From Benincasa hispida (taxonomy: Eukaryota; Streptophyta; Magnoliopsida; Cucurbitales; Cucurbitaceae): DNA of 64,000 nucleotides. The DNA is taken from contig NC_052350.1 in the NCBI RefSeq assembly GCF_009727055.1, forward strand, positions 32,698,417 through 32,762,416. Reading direction: 5' to 3'. Positions within the stretch are counted from its first letter, which is position 1. Each line of letters opens with the position of its first letter. Both the position numbers and the translations under genes were made by a program. This document shows positions 23,001 through 35,000 of this stretch, piece after piece. Below the pieces are notes generated by a model. The model worked only from the letters and a program-made list of their open reading frames with translations. It did no database searches and was not told where the DNA came from.

Positions 23001-26000
23001 ATGTCAAGATCATTTAGAGGATGATAGAGTGAGAATAGAAGATGGGTTGCCTGAATTTTTTGGTATCATTCGTCGGGGCATTAGATTGGTGTTGTGGCAC
23101 GTTGTTTGTTTGATCTTGATTCGTTTGATTGCATTCCCTTCTAGTATAATCCTGAAGTTCACATTTTCGATCAGTAATATCTTTTTGAAGTGTTTCTCCA
23201 CCTTAAATCGAATTTTCCATGTTTGGCATTAAGCGACTAGTAGTCTCCAGACACAGGATAGAGGGAAGAGGAGATGTATCCCAAAAATTATCTTCTAAGT
23301 TGGACATCTACACCCCCCCCCCCCCCCCCAAGAGTATTTTTGCCAAAAAAGGAGGTATTTTCCAAAAACACCACATCCATATTTTCAAAGTATTTTCCGG
23401 TCATGGGATCAAAACACTTATTCCCTTTTATGTTAGAGGTATACCAAAAAAAATACATTTAATAGCCCGAGGATCAAGTTTAGATCGAGAAAAATTGGGA
23501 ATATGAACATGAGTAATTCACCCAAAAACTTTAATTGGTAAATCATAATACAAACGAACAGTAGGAAAAATAGCCTTGAAGTGGTTAAGAGGCGTTTTGA
23601 AATACAAAATTTTTGAAGGTATGCAATTTATAAGGTAGGCAGCCATGAGAACAGTATCGCCCCACAAATAATTAGGAACATCTTCCTTATGCCTGAAGGA
23701 GTTATTTAAAAAATGGAAAGGATAACAAGGAACTTCTTTTGGGAAGGACATAATGGTAGCAAGCTGAATCACTTGGTGAAGTGGGTTTCAGTGCAAAAAC
23801 CCTTAGCGGATGGAGGCCTCGGCCTTGGTGGCTTCAAAACAATGAATTTAGCACTCCTAGCTAAATGGGGGTGGAGATACTTTAACGAGGAAGATTCCTT
23901 CTAGGGCCAGGTAATCAGAAGCATATATGGCAAAGATTCCTTTAATTGGCACACGACTGGCAAAGGTGGTAGAAGTTTGAGAAGCCCTTGGGTTAGTATC
24001 TCGAAGTCTTGGCTGAAAGTTGAGTCTTTGGCCACATTCAAGCTCGGAAATGGCAGCCGGTTTGCGTTTTGGTTAGACCCTTGGGAAGGAGTGACTCCCT
24101 TCAGCACCTTGTTTCCCTGTCTTTTCAGAATCACCTTGTTTCCAAATGGTTCAGTAGCTGACCATTGGGACAGCCGTTTGGCCTCATGGTCAATCTCCTT
24201 CCGCCGATTACTTAAAGATGCGGAGGTGCTGGCCTTTCAAGAGCTGCTTGGGAAAATTACAGCAAGAAAAGTCTTAAATGCGTTTGATAAATGGGTGTGG
24301 TCCATTTCAGCCTCGGGTCTTTTCACGATCAACTCTCTTAAAATCCACCTTTCGCCCTCCTCCCCTTTGGATAAGTCTCTCTTCTTGGCCCTATGGAAGA
24401 CAAATAGCCCTCGAAGAGTTAGCATTCTCATCTGGATAATGCTTTATGGTCAACTGAATGTAGCCTCGGTTTTACAAAACAAGTTACCATCCAACTCCCT
24501 CTCCCCTTCAATCTGCCCGCTATGCCTTCACTCTAACGAAGATCCTTTCCACCTCTTCTTTTCGTGCTCATACTCATTGAGTCGGATTGTGGTGATTTGG
24601 ACATTTGGAATCTGACAGTTATAGGAAACTTTGGCCATTGATTACTTTTCGTCGGACATGTTGTGTGCTACTGGATCTTAACACCACTAACCAAAAATAG
24701 GGGTTAAAACACAAAAAAGATGAGAAAAAAGCAGCCTCACCGAAAAACCGAGACTCAATTGATAGCCTCTAAACCACACAAAAGACGCTTACAAAATTGG
24801 GAAGCAGACTCTAGGCATGGCCGGAAAACCGATTGTCAGCTACAGAAGAGGTATTGCAGTCGAGCGAGTGGCCGCTGATGAACAGATCTAAGATGAAGTC
24901 ACAAGAAAAAAACATTTAGTCACGTCGAAATCGAAATCGCAGTCAAAATCGCCGAAGATCGGCATGAGGTGAGCCAAAAACAGGCGAGTACGATGTTGGC
25001 AGTGGCGGTGGTTGAAGCTGAAGCAGCGGCGGCACTAGGGTTAGGATTAGGGTTTTTTTGTTTGGTGCTCTGATACCATGTGGCAAAGATGGAATCCTTT
25101 ATTAAATTACTCCTCTTTCTTAATTTTACAAAAGTACACAACCTTAATTTAGCAGGGTTCAGACTTAATTACATAAAAAGAAAGAATCCTACAGAAATAA
25201 TTACATCTAATCAAATCAAATAATGAGGCATAAACCAACCGAATTTGTTCCACCGCAACTCAATGATCCACGGTACGTGAAGACATATACTGGCAGGTTT
25301 GTGAGCAAGAATTGGTTTGTGAGGTTTACTCCATGTGTGGGTTCCTAAGGGATGAGATGAAGCATATGATGGTATCTAATGTAGTTTCTTTTGCTTCAAA
25401 GATCACATAAGTTAAATGGATCCAATTACTATGATTGGATTCGGACGATTCAATTTTATCTATAAAGTACTACTATCGATGATCATATGACTAAGGATCC
25501 GCTGAAAGATGATACAAAAAAAGGTTTGACTTTAAGAGGATATACTCAATGTAACTATTCAATTGAAAGTGAGGTAGTTGGCTTGGTAAATTGTTGCAAT
25601 TCTGTGAAGGAGCTATTAGAATTTTTATACTAAAGAAAAGAGCAAGTTCATCGAGTGTTTGAAGTTTGCATGTAGTTCTTTCCTGCATCATAGAGAGAAT
25701 AATTTGTTACGATTTATTTTATGAGACTTATAAAGACAACAGCAAAACTTGCTTTATAATTACCTTTTAGTATAGATGTAAAAGTTTAACAAGCTCAACA
25801 AGACAAAATGGTTGTCATGATCTTTTTAATTGGCCTTTCACCTAAATTTGGAATGGCAAGAACACAAATTCTCGCTGACTCTAAGATCCTTTCTTAGGAA
25901 GATGTGTTTGGTCGTGTTCTCCATATAGAGAGTTCTCAATCAATTTCGTCTATTTCTCAATCCATCAGTGCTCTTATTAGTAAGAACAGTAACCCTAGGG

Positions 26001-29000
26001 TTACTAATGGGATGGGCACCAATATCTAGAAAACTAGTTATGATAATCAGAGATAAGATTCGTAGACGATTTTTTGTCACTACTATCGTAAGCCTAGTCA
26101 TAGGAAACGTAATTGTAAGAAGTTATTGTATAAGGGCCAACGACCTTAGCTTGCTCAGATTTCTTCCACCAATGATCGGGTTGAGAAGTTAGTTACCATT
26201 TTGACGAATGACTTGGATAAATTCAAGGTGTACCAAAAATCATTGTAAGCACCACCACCATCTTCATCTATTCCTATTGCAAAAAAATTGTTGAGCCAGT
26301 CAACCATATAACTATACTATACACAAATCTACAAGTTCCATTCATGCCTACATCAATAATACCCCTTTCCTAAAACTCACAAAAGACTTTCCAAATGTCA
26401 TCTTTAATACTATCCTAGCTATCCTGAAAAAGGCCAACATGAAACCATCAACCCCAAGGTCTCATCAATATAAAAACCAAAATAATGTTACAAATTTCCT
26501 CATGAGTGAACAGGGCCTCCAACTACTCTCCTCGAACAAAAATAGGATTCCGATCTAACCCTTTCTACAAGAAATCTAGGAAGACCAGCATAGAGATTAG
26601 AGAAAAAAAAGAGATAACCTCCAACTCAATCCCAATATCTTCCCTAATCACCTCTCCATTGTCCTCCTTCAAAAACTTGATCAGATTCAAGTTCAAACTA
26701 AAGTCCTTCTATTGAGTAAGGGTTTCAACTTCCCCCTTCGAAGGTACCCCTTCCTCCTTCGACTCCCTACATAGATTCTTAGCCTCCACCAAGCTATCAA
26801 TAGTGTCGAAAATAGTAGTTTAGGGGCATATTTGTAATTTATCATACACCTAGGGTTTCCTCTTGTCTATTTATTTGAGCAGTCGTCTTGTATTCTTGTA
26901 TTCTGAGTATTAAATCAATAATAAAAAATCAATCTACTATCGTGGTTTTTTCTCCCTATTCTAGGATTTTCCACGTAAACTGTGTTCTTTTTCTTTCCCC
27001 TTTTTCATCAAATAGATTTATAGTGTGTTCAGAATAACTTTCGGAAAATTCTTGTTAAATAAATTTTATTTTTTCTATGAGCACCTCTGAAAAAATTAAT
27101 TTAAACGTACATGGAGTTAAAAGAAGCAAAAAAACTTCCCATTTTCAATCAACCCTTGTATTCTACCAAATGGAAAAGGAAGACTTAATAGAAGGATGGT
27201 CCAGCCTCACATTCTCGTTTTTAATAAAAAAAAAAAACAGAAACGAAACAATAATAAGGTAGAAACAAAATACATAAGAAAATATAAGATCAATAAGGGC
27301 AATGCAAAATAACAAAGAGAGATCAAGACTTCAGAACCTATGAGATTTTAACACCGCTTCAAAATTTCATTCTCTTTTCAACACCGCTCCAGCCACCCAT
27401 CCTCACATCTAAACTGATATGGACTCCAAGAAATCCTACCAAAGTTGAGACTAACAGACCAACTATATGAAGTAAACCTAGTTCCCATAACCTGTCTAGT
27501 TTTAGGGAAGACTCTAACCACTCCTTAGACAACGGGAATCTATCAAACCTACAAAATACCACTCTTTCTCTATTGCTAAACCAAGCAAACTTCTCAATTT
27601 CGAAGGGAGTCTCCATAAGGTTATAGTCTTTTATAAATCTGTTAAAAGGCTTTATGGACTTGGTAACTATCCCTCCTTCAATTTCTCCAATGGATATCTC
27701 AGCACATTGAAATCTCCAGCCAGCACCAATATCCCTAGCAAAGACCAAACAGGCCACCAAACTCCTCCTAGAACGCCTTCCTTCACTTGGGACTAACGAT
27801 CCATAAATTCCTGAAATCCAACCAACACCCATATGAGGGAAATCAAAGGTCACTAACAAAGAAAACACCCCTTTTACAACATATGAAACTTCAAGCAAAC
27901 TCCCATTCCAAAAGATCAAAATACCTCCAGATGCCTCACTTGAACTCCAAACCCGCCCATTGAACATTCCTTTCACCCCACAGGCTCCTAATAAAAGAAT
28001 GCTTATACGTCTCTTTCTTAGTTTCCATGAGAACAGCTATATTTGAACAATCCCACAAAAGCATCTCTTTAAGTCGTCGAGTAAATGTCACCAAACAGGA
28101 ACTCCAAGTTTCTGTTTTCCATCAAAAGTAAATAAACATTGATAGCAAGATTCATTGGTGCTAAAAAAGATTGTTCAGGATAGCACGATATAGAACAAAA
28201 TTAATGACGAGTCCACAACGTGAACATACTTTTTATTGTGGCCATAACAAGTCAGTTTCCATAATGGCCTCTCATTTTGAAAATCTTCGGCAATTTGGCG
28301 CTTGCAAGACTCCCCATCTGTGCATCTTCATATACACAAATTTGCATTTCCATTTAAGTGATTGACATTTATGACTAACAGCAGCAAACAGAGAAAAACA
28401 TAATCTGATGACCAAAGGATTGAACACACACTTGTGATTAGCTGACGGGAGATGATTGTCCGGTTTTCGAGACTGAGCATTCCCCATAGCCGTAGGTGTG
28501 GAAGAACGAATCCACTTGTTTTCAAACGGCTATTGGAAAGAAAAGTAGTGAGTTAAAATTATGAATATGATCTCAGTCATGAAAAAATTAAGAACATAAA
28601 ACAAAAAAATATAGATATATATTAAAGCCTTTCTAATCCCTCGTAGAAAGCTAGAGAAAATAGTAATCTTCCAGAGCCATAACCATAAGAAAACGAGCAA
28701 TTTCCAAAGGTAGCTCCGTAGGAGATTTAGTTAGTAGATCTTGTTGGGTCATGGTGTGGTTAAAAAATTAATTGGTAATGGTTGCAACGTAAGTTTCTTT
28801 TTTTGTGAGAAAAAAAAATATTGGAAATGTTGCATGGAAGAAATACATAGATATTTTCTTCCCAAATTCAACTGGAAAACATGAAAGAACATAAGACGCA
28901 CAAAAAGACTACAAAACAAAAGAAGCCAAAATAACACTAACTATAAAGAAATCAAAAAGAACAAGGCCAAGCAAATAAGAAACGAAAAGTAATAATTATA

Positions 29001-32000
29001 ATAAACCTCATAATTAGAACGTTGGTTTGTAAAAAGCAAATAATCTTCAAAGAACTCACAAAGTTCTCGTAGGGTCTCTATCTCATGTTTTTGTGGCTAT
29101 TCACTTTCTGATATTTGTTCTAATTGGTCTTTTTTGTACTCTTGTTTCTAATGGTTCCTCTTGTATTTACGCTTCCTTCTTTCTTTGTCTACTTTTCACA
29201 TGGGACACGTTTGAACTTGAACGCATGGGAGACATGCTGACACATCAACCTAAATACACGCATGGAATAGTGACCTCAGTGGTGTTCATTGTCTTCCTTG
29301 CATTCTTATCTACTTGTTAGCTGTATTTTTGCTGCTTTCATATATTTGTCTCCCTTTGCAGATTGCCTCCTTAGTCCTTTGAACATACTTTTTTATCTTT
29401 CCACGACCAATAAAAAGTTCTTTTCTTGTTACAAAAATTTTAAAAATAATAACAATAAATAATAACCCAACCCATTCTGATGATCATTACGCAACCCATC
29501 CAAATATTCATGATCAACCATAAATTTAACCCAACCTAAAAGAGGTTGATCTATTTTGCTCACTACTACAAGCACTTTCTTCATCTTTTTCTTTGTCTTC
29601 TCTTTTTCAAAAAAGAACTACTTTCATTTAGAAGAAAATGAAAGAATACAATGGCGTACAAGAAACCAAGCCCACAAAAGAGGGATCCCACTAGAAAGAA
29701 GGGGACCAATCAAGTGAAATAGTGTCTACAAAATATTTATTTAAAATATTTAAAAAATAAAATCACTTTGAAGTCGAAACCTACAGGAAAACATGAAACC
29801 TAATAAGAGACCAAATTTCACTAGGCTCCCTTTCCAACCCTTTAAACAGTCTATTGTTCCTTTCCCCTAAAGATTCCACATGATAGCACACACCCCAAGC
29901 AGCCATAAAAAGTGACTTTTTTTTACAAAAGGAAGGATGGAGGAGAAACTCCCCGATCATATCTCTAGCACCCCTACAACAGGCAATAGGCACACCAAAC
30001 ATCTAGAAGAAAATGTTCCAAACAAAATATGCAAAATCCCAAAATCACATCTCCAAAGAAGGTGATCAAGGTTTTCCTCCACCTTTCAATCGATAATGCA
30101 ACAAAACGGGCCCACTAACGACGGCATCCTTCTTAAGAGTCAATCCAAAGTGTTCACGTGACCACATAAAACTTGCCAAATAAAGAATCACATTTTCATT
30201 GGAATATTAATCTTCCAAAGGGCTGAAAAAACAAACTCACTAGAAAGAGAGGGATCCAACAAACGACGAAAAAAGGATCTACAAGAGAAATCTTCTAAAG
30301 GGTCGGGATCCCAAACACGCAAATCTCTTCTCCCACGTCTAAAATTAACCTCCCCTAATATAGATAACAGAGAGACAACATCGTTCGCCTATCTATTCAT
30401 CAGAGAGCGACTGGACCCAAGAGGAAGGGAAAACAAGCTTCCCAACCAAATCAAGAGATCAGAAACAAGATGATTTTTAAAGGAGGATAAATGAAACAGG
30501 CAAGGAAACAAATAGCAAAGAGGACCATCCCCCACCCACCGATCTTTCCAAAAAAACGGGTCCTTACCTTCTCCAACCAAACAACAAACAAAAGGAGAAA
30601 AATGGAGAAGCTCATTAGAAATATCCTTCCACATATTCTGGTAAGTGCCTTTACTCCTGCCCGATAGCCACTCAAAAGGTGAGGCCTATACTTACTAGCA
30701 ATAACCTTATGTCAAAGGGTATAAGGCTCGTAGGGGTGGTCATTCAAACCATAAAAACCGAACCGAAAACTCAGTGAAACCAAAAAATTCGATTCGGTTC
30801 GGTTTCACTTTCGAAAACTGAATTTGAAATCGAACCGAACCGTTTTTAATTTATATATTTAAAAAAAGAGTAAAACCAAATTTAAAACCGAACCGCTTTT
30901 AATTTAAAGAACAAAACCGAATTTAAAACTGAACCGAAACCGAACCGCTTTTAATTAAAAAAGAATATAACATGGATTTTTTAAAAATGCCAAAACCGAA
31001 TTTGAAACCGAACCGAACTGCAGTTCGATTCGGTTCGGTTTGAACCAATAAATCTGTTCAGTTCGGTTTGACCACCAAACCGAACTGTTTCCACCCCTAA
31101 AGGCTCGAGCCATTTGGCTAACAGAATATGGTTAGAAGTACTCAGATTTCTCTAACCCCCCTTTCACCAACCTCCCAACAACTTCCCACCTAACCAAATG
31201 CAACCCTTTCCTTCGCCCACCCCTTCCAAAAGAAAGTTACCCATAAGTTTTCCAATGTCCTTGCAAACCTAATAGGAGCTCTAACAAAGAGAAGTAGGTG
31301 GGGATACCATTTTTTTTAAAAGGAAACGAGTCTCTTTATTGATAGAATAGTGAGACAAAAGCTCAAGGTACAAGAGTATTATACAATGAGCAATGAGGCT
31401 AAGGATCAACAGGTGTACCTAGACATCTCAACTAGGTCGACACCCCATAGCGTCCTCTTTATATCCAAAAAAACAAACACAAAATGGACTAGATTGTGGC
31501 TGGAACTCAGCCATTACAACAGAAACAGCAACTAGACCAAACCATACAAGAATTAGAAACAAGAAAGAACAAAGAGTGAAAAGAACCAAGAAACAAAAAA
31601 CAGCAGCTGAAACAAAGGGCATAAAGTCCACAATTAAGATGGAAAGATAAAAGCTCTCCGATTCAGGTTGAACTCTAGGATGCTGTAACTTTCAAAATGT
31701 TTGGAGAGGATGCACCAAGATGAAGCATTGCGACGGCGGTTTCGAAACAATCCAAACAACCAAGTGATTTGCCATTGAACACCCTCTGATTTCTTTCGAA
31801 CCATAATTCTGCCAGTATTACTTTTACCACATTAAACCAAAGTAAAGGAAAGGATTTATTGAAGCACGCCTCAACTAAAAATTGCTGCACATTTCCTCGA
31901 AAATCTTTGCTGAACACCCAAGATAAACTGAAGATAGAAAACAAATTCTCCCAGCACCTAACTGAATAAGAGCACATAAAGAAAAGATGATGAGGATCTT

Positions 32001-35000
32001 CACCATGCTGATGACACAATGGACAAATGGATGGGGAAAAGGTATCTGGAAGGCAATTTGTGCTGCATTATTGATGCTACATTCAAGTGAGCAAACAGCA
32101 TAATCCAAATGAGATTGTTCACCCTTCGTGGGCTGTTTGTCTTCCCAAGAGCCATATACATAAATTTGTCCCCAGGGGAAGATGGAGAGAGATGAGTTTT
32201 GAGAGACTTAACCGAAAAAATCCCATTGTCTACTAAAGACCATGACCGTTTATCAAAGGCATCTGTAACTCTCCTTGCTGCAATTTTGCCAAGCAATTCC
32301 TGAAAGTCAAGCACTTCTTCTTCCTTTAACAAAGGACAAAAATTAATTGACCAAGAGGCCAAGGAACCGTCCCAATGATCGGCTACGGAACCTTTTGGAA
32401 AGATGACAATTCTGAAGAGTCTTGGAAACATAATATGAAAAGGAACCTCCCTTCCCACGGATCTAACCAAAATGCAATCCGAAAGCCATTTCCTAACTTA
32501 AATTTAGCCAAAGCCTCCACTTTCAACCAAGTTTTAGAAATATTTACCCAAGGGCTTCTTAAACTCTTACCATCTTTACCGGTCGTGTGCCAATTGAAAG
32601 AGTCTTTACCATGAATGCTTCTAACCACTTTGCACCAAAACGAATCTTCTTCTTCGATGTATCTCCACCCCCATTTAGCTAGAAGGGCTAAATTTTTTGC
32701 CTTGAAGCCACCCAAGTCGAAACCTCCATCTACCAAAGATCTTTGAACTGATTCCCATTTCACCAAATGATTTATCTTGCTACCATTATGGCCCTCCCAA
32801 AAGAAGTTTCTTAGTATCCTTTCCAAGGTTGAAATGACACTTTCAAGCATAAGAAAGATTGACATGTAATGGGTGGGGAGATTAGATAGGACAGAATTGC
32901 ATAAGGTAGGGGAGATTAGATAGGACAGAATTGCATAAGGTAGCTCTTCCTCTTGAAAGATTAAATCTTTTCCATTTATCTAGTTTTGCATGAACCTTAT
33001 CTACCACCGGTTGCCAAAAAGGGGATTGCTTTGGATACCCACCCAATGGTAAGCCAAGATAAATTAAGGGGAGATGTTCAACCTTACGATTCAGATTTGC
33101 GGCAATGGTTAACAACTTGTTCAATCCACATTAATACCATATAAGGCCAATTTGTCCCAATTTACTTTTTGAGCAGAACACCATTCAAAAAACTCAACTG
33201 CTTGCTTTAGCTTGGCAAGCATAATGTTGTCATACTTGCAAAATAATAAAGTATCATCCGCGAACTGGAGAATGGAAATGTGAATCTTTTCTTTTCCCAC
33301 CATGAAGCCTTCAATTATACCGGATTGAATGAGGTTGTTCACTAAAGCGCTCAACACTTCACTAACAAGGAGGAAAAGAAAAGGTGAAAGGGGGTCACCC
33401 TGTCTAATTCCCCTTGTAGCAACCACTGTCCCCCTTGGTCTTCCATTGACAAAGACTGAATGTCTAGGGTTCTTGACACAACCCATTATCCATTCAATCC
33501 ATTTCTGACCAAACTTGTTATTTCTCAATACTTTTTCTAAGAAATCCCAATCAACACAGTCGAAGGCCATCTCTAGATCTAACTTAAAGATCCACCCCTT
33601 CTTTTTGGCCTGATAATCCTCCACCACTTCATTAGCTATAAGAATTGGGTCCAATATTTGTCTTCCTTCAACAAATGCGCTTTGGGACGGAGCAATGATA
33701 GTAGACATCACTTTTTTTAGCCTCTCAACCAGCACCTTAGCAATGACCTTATGAGTCAAAGTAGTTAAACCGATTGGCCTGAAGTCCTTAACAGCAACAG
33801 CAAATTCCTTTTTTTGTATTAGGCAGATGAAGTTTTCCTGAAAACATGCATTAATTCTTCCACTTTTGTAGAATTCCTCGAATATGGAATGGAAGCTCGA
33901 CTTTACTAAGTCCCAAAATTTCAAAAGAAACTCAGCTGTTTATTCATCAAGACCAGGAGCTTTGCATTTTAATTTCCTGAATTAAGTTAATTTTAACCAA
34001 TTCAACTTACTTTTCTGAATTAAGTTAATTTCCTCCACCTTATAAAGTGATATTGATTCGGCCTTCAAGGAGGATCTAAGGTCATTTTCTGTGCCTGAGA
34101 GAAGAATCGATTCAGTAAGAGCATCCCATTTTTCAATTTCTTTTAACAGCCCCTCTTCTTTTCTTCTTTGTTTCTCTTGAAAGTCAGTATGTCATGCCTT
34201 AACGGTTGTTTTCACCTTTCTCAATTTGACACTAAGATCAAAACCAACCCATCCACCAGAATCACAACTCATCCACGCTCTTTCAATGATTTTACCACAT
34301 TCCTTGTTAAGCAACCAACTATTGCAGAATCTAAAAGGGGAGGGAACCCAACTGAAAGAGTCGACTTCAAGTAATAAAGGAAAGTGATCAGAAAATTTGG
34401 GCTTTCCTATTAACTCTCGAGCTTGCAAACTCCTCATCCCAAGCTTTAGTGATGGAAAACCGGTCAATTAAAGATCTTGCAACAGAATTTCCTTCTCGAG
34501 AACAAGTGAATCTGCCATTGCAAAGAGGGACCTCCAAGAATTTAGCTTGATCAATAAAATCATTAAACTTCCTCATACCTGTAGTGTTTCTGCCAACTGG
34601 GAACCGTTCATGAGCCCATTTTGTGATATTGAAGTCTCCACCGATGCACCAAGCTTCAATGCAATAATCTGAAAGGGAACAAAGCTTGGGCCAAACAAAT
34701 TTCCTCTCCTTATAATCATTAGGACCATACACGTTTGTGATCCAACAAGTTCTTTTACACAAAGTAATACACTTAACTAATAGCGAATACCTATCTTTCA
34801 ACGCTTCAACTACCGTTATCTTACTCATATCCCACATTGTCAATATACCACCTAATGTGCCAAAAGATTCCACAAATTCCCAGCTTATATCCTTGGAGCT
34901 CCATAGGGATTTAATGAAATTTACATCGAAGTTTTCTTTCTTTGGCTCTTGAATTAGCATTAGAATAGGATTATGCTTTTTCAAGAATCTTTTGAGAGCC

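Larger units (their letters stand above)
15886..24659 (-). pseudogene. Copia D polyprotein remnant (interrupted)
   Basis: Minus-strand pieces in order: gag start at ATG 24659, ending in VQITTIRLN near 24587; after the LINE piece, integrase [18 protein letters not shown] and FKTPLNHF (23706-23520); the linker region with a 17-C run at 23313-23329; the start of reverse transcriptase near 22730-22870; after copia [21 protein letters not shown] (17690), a YVDD region near 17400, [17 protein letters not shown] (17293) and [18 protein letters not shown]; after the LINE, RNase [12 protein letters not shown] and [15 protein letters not shown] (16370-16250). Stops and frameshifts occur between pieces. 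Motifs resemble copia A. Confidence 0.88.
15712..25240 (-). mobile_element. Copia D, mosaic and invaded by three other sequences
   Basis: The minus-strand 5' LTR is 25079-25240 and the 3' LTR is 15712-15885. The two share long blocks such as AAATAATTACA, TAATGAGGCATAAACCAAC and ACATAAAAAGAAA. A primer-binding site (minus strand TGGTATCAGAGC) lies at 25067-25078, next to the 5' LTR; a polypurine tract CTTGAGAGGGAG precedes the 3' LTR. Inside are complete copia E (17809-22717), a 5'-truncated LINE (16385-16938) and a LINE piece (23714-24586) that replaces most of gag, protease and early integrase. The flanks TATTT and GAATT do not match, so no target duplication was found. Confidence 0.88.

Noticed and set aside
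25030..25060. Telomere-like AGGGTTAGGATTAGGG
   Set aside because: Only two to three degenerate units in the copia D leader. Not a telomeric tract.
29093..29320. 75-codon plus-strand ORF with hydrophobic segments
   Set aside because: It lies in a likely LINE 3' untranslated stretch in intron 2. No homologue is recognised and hydrophobicity alone is weak evidence.
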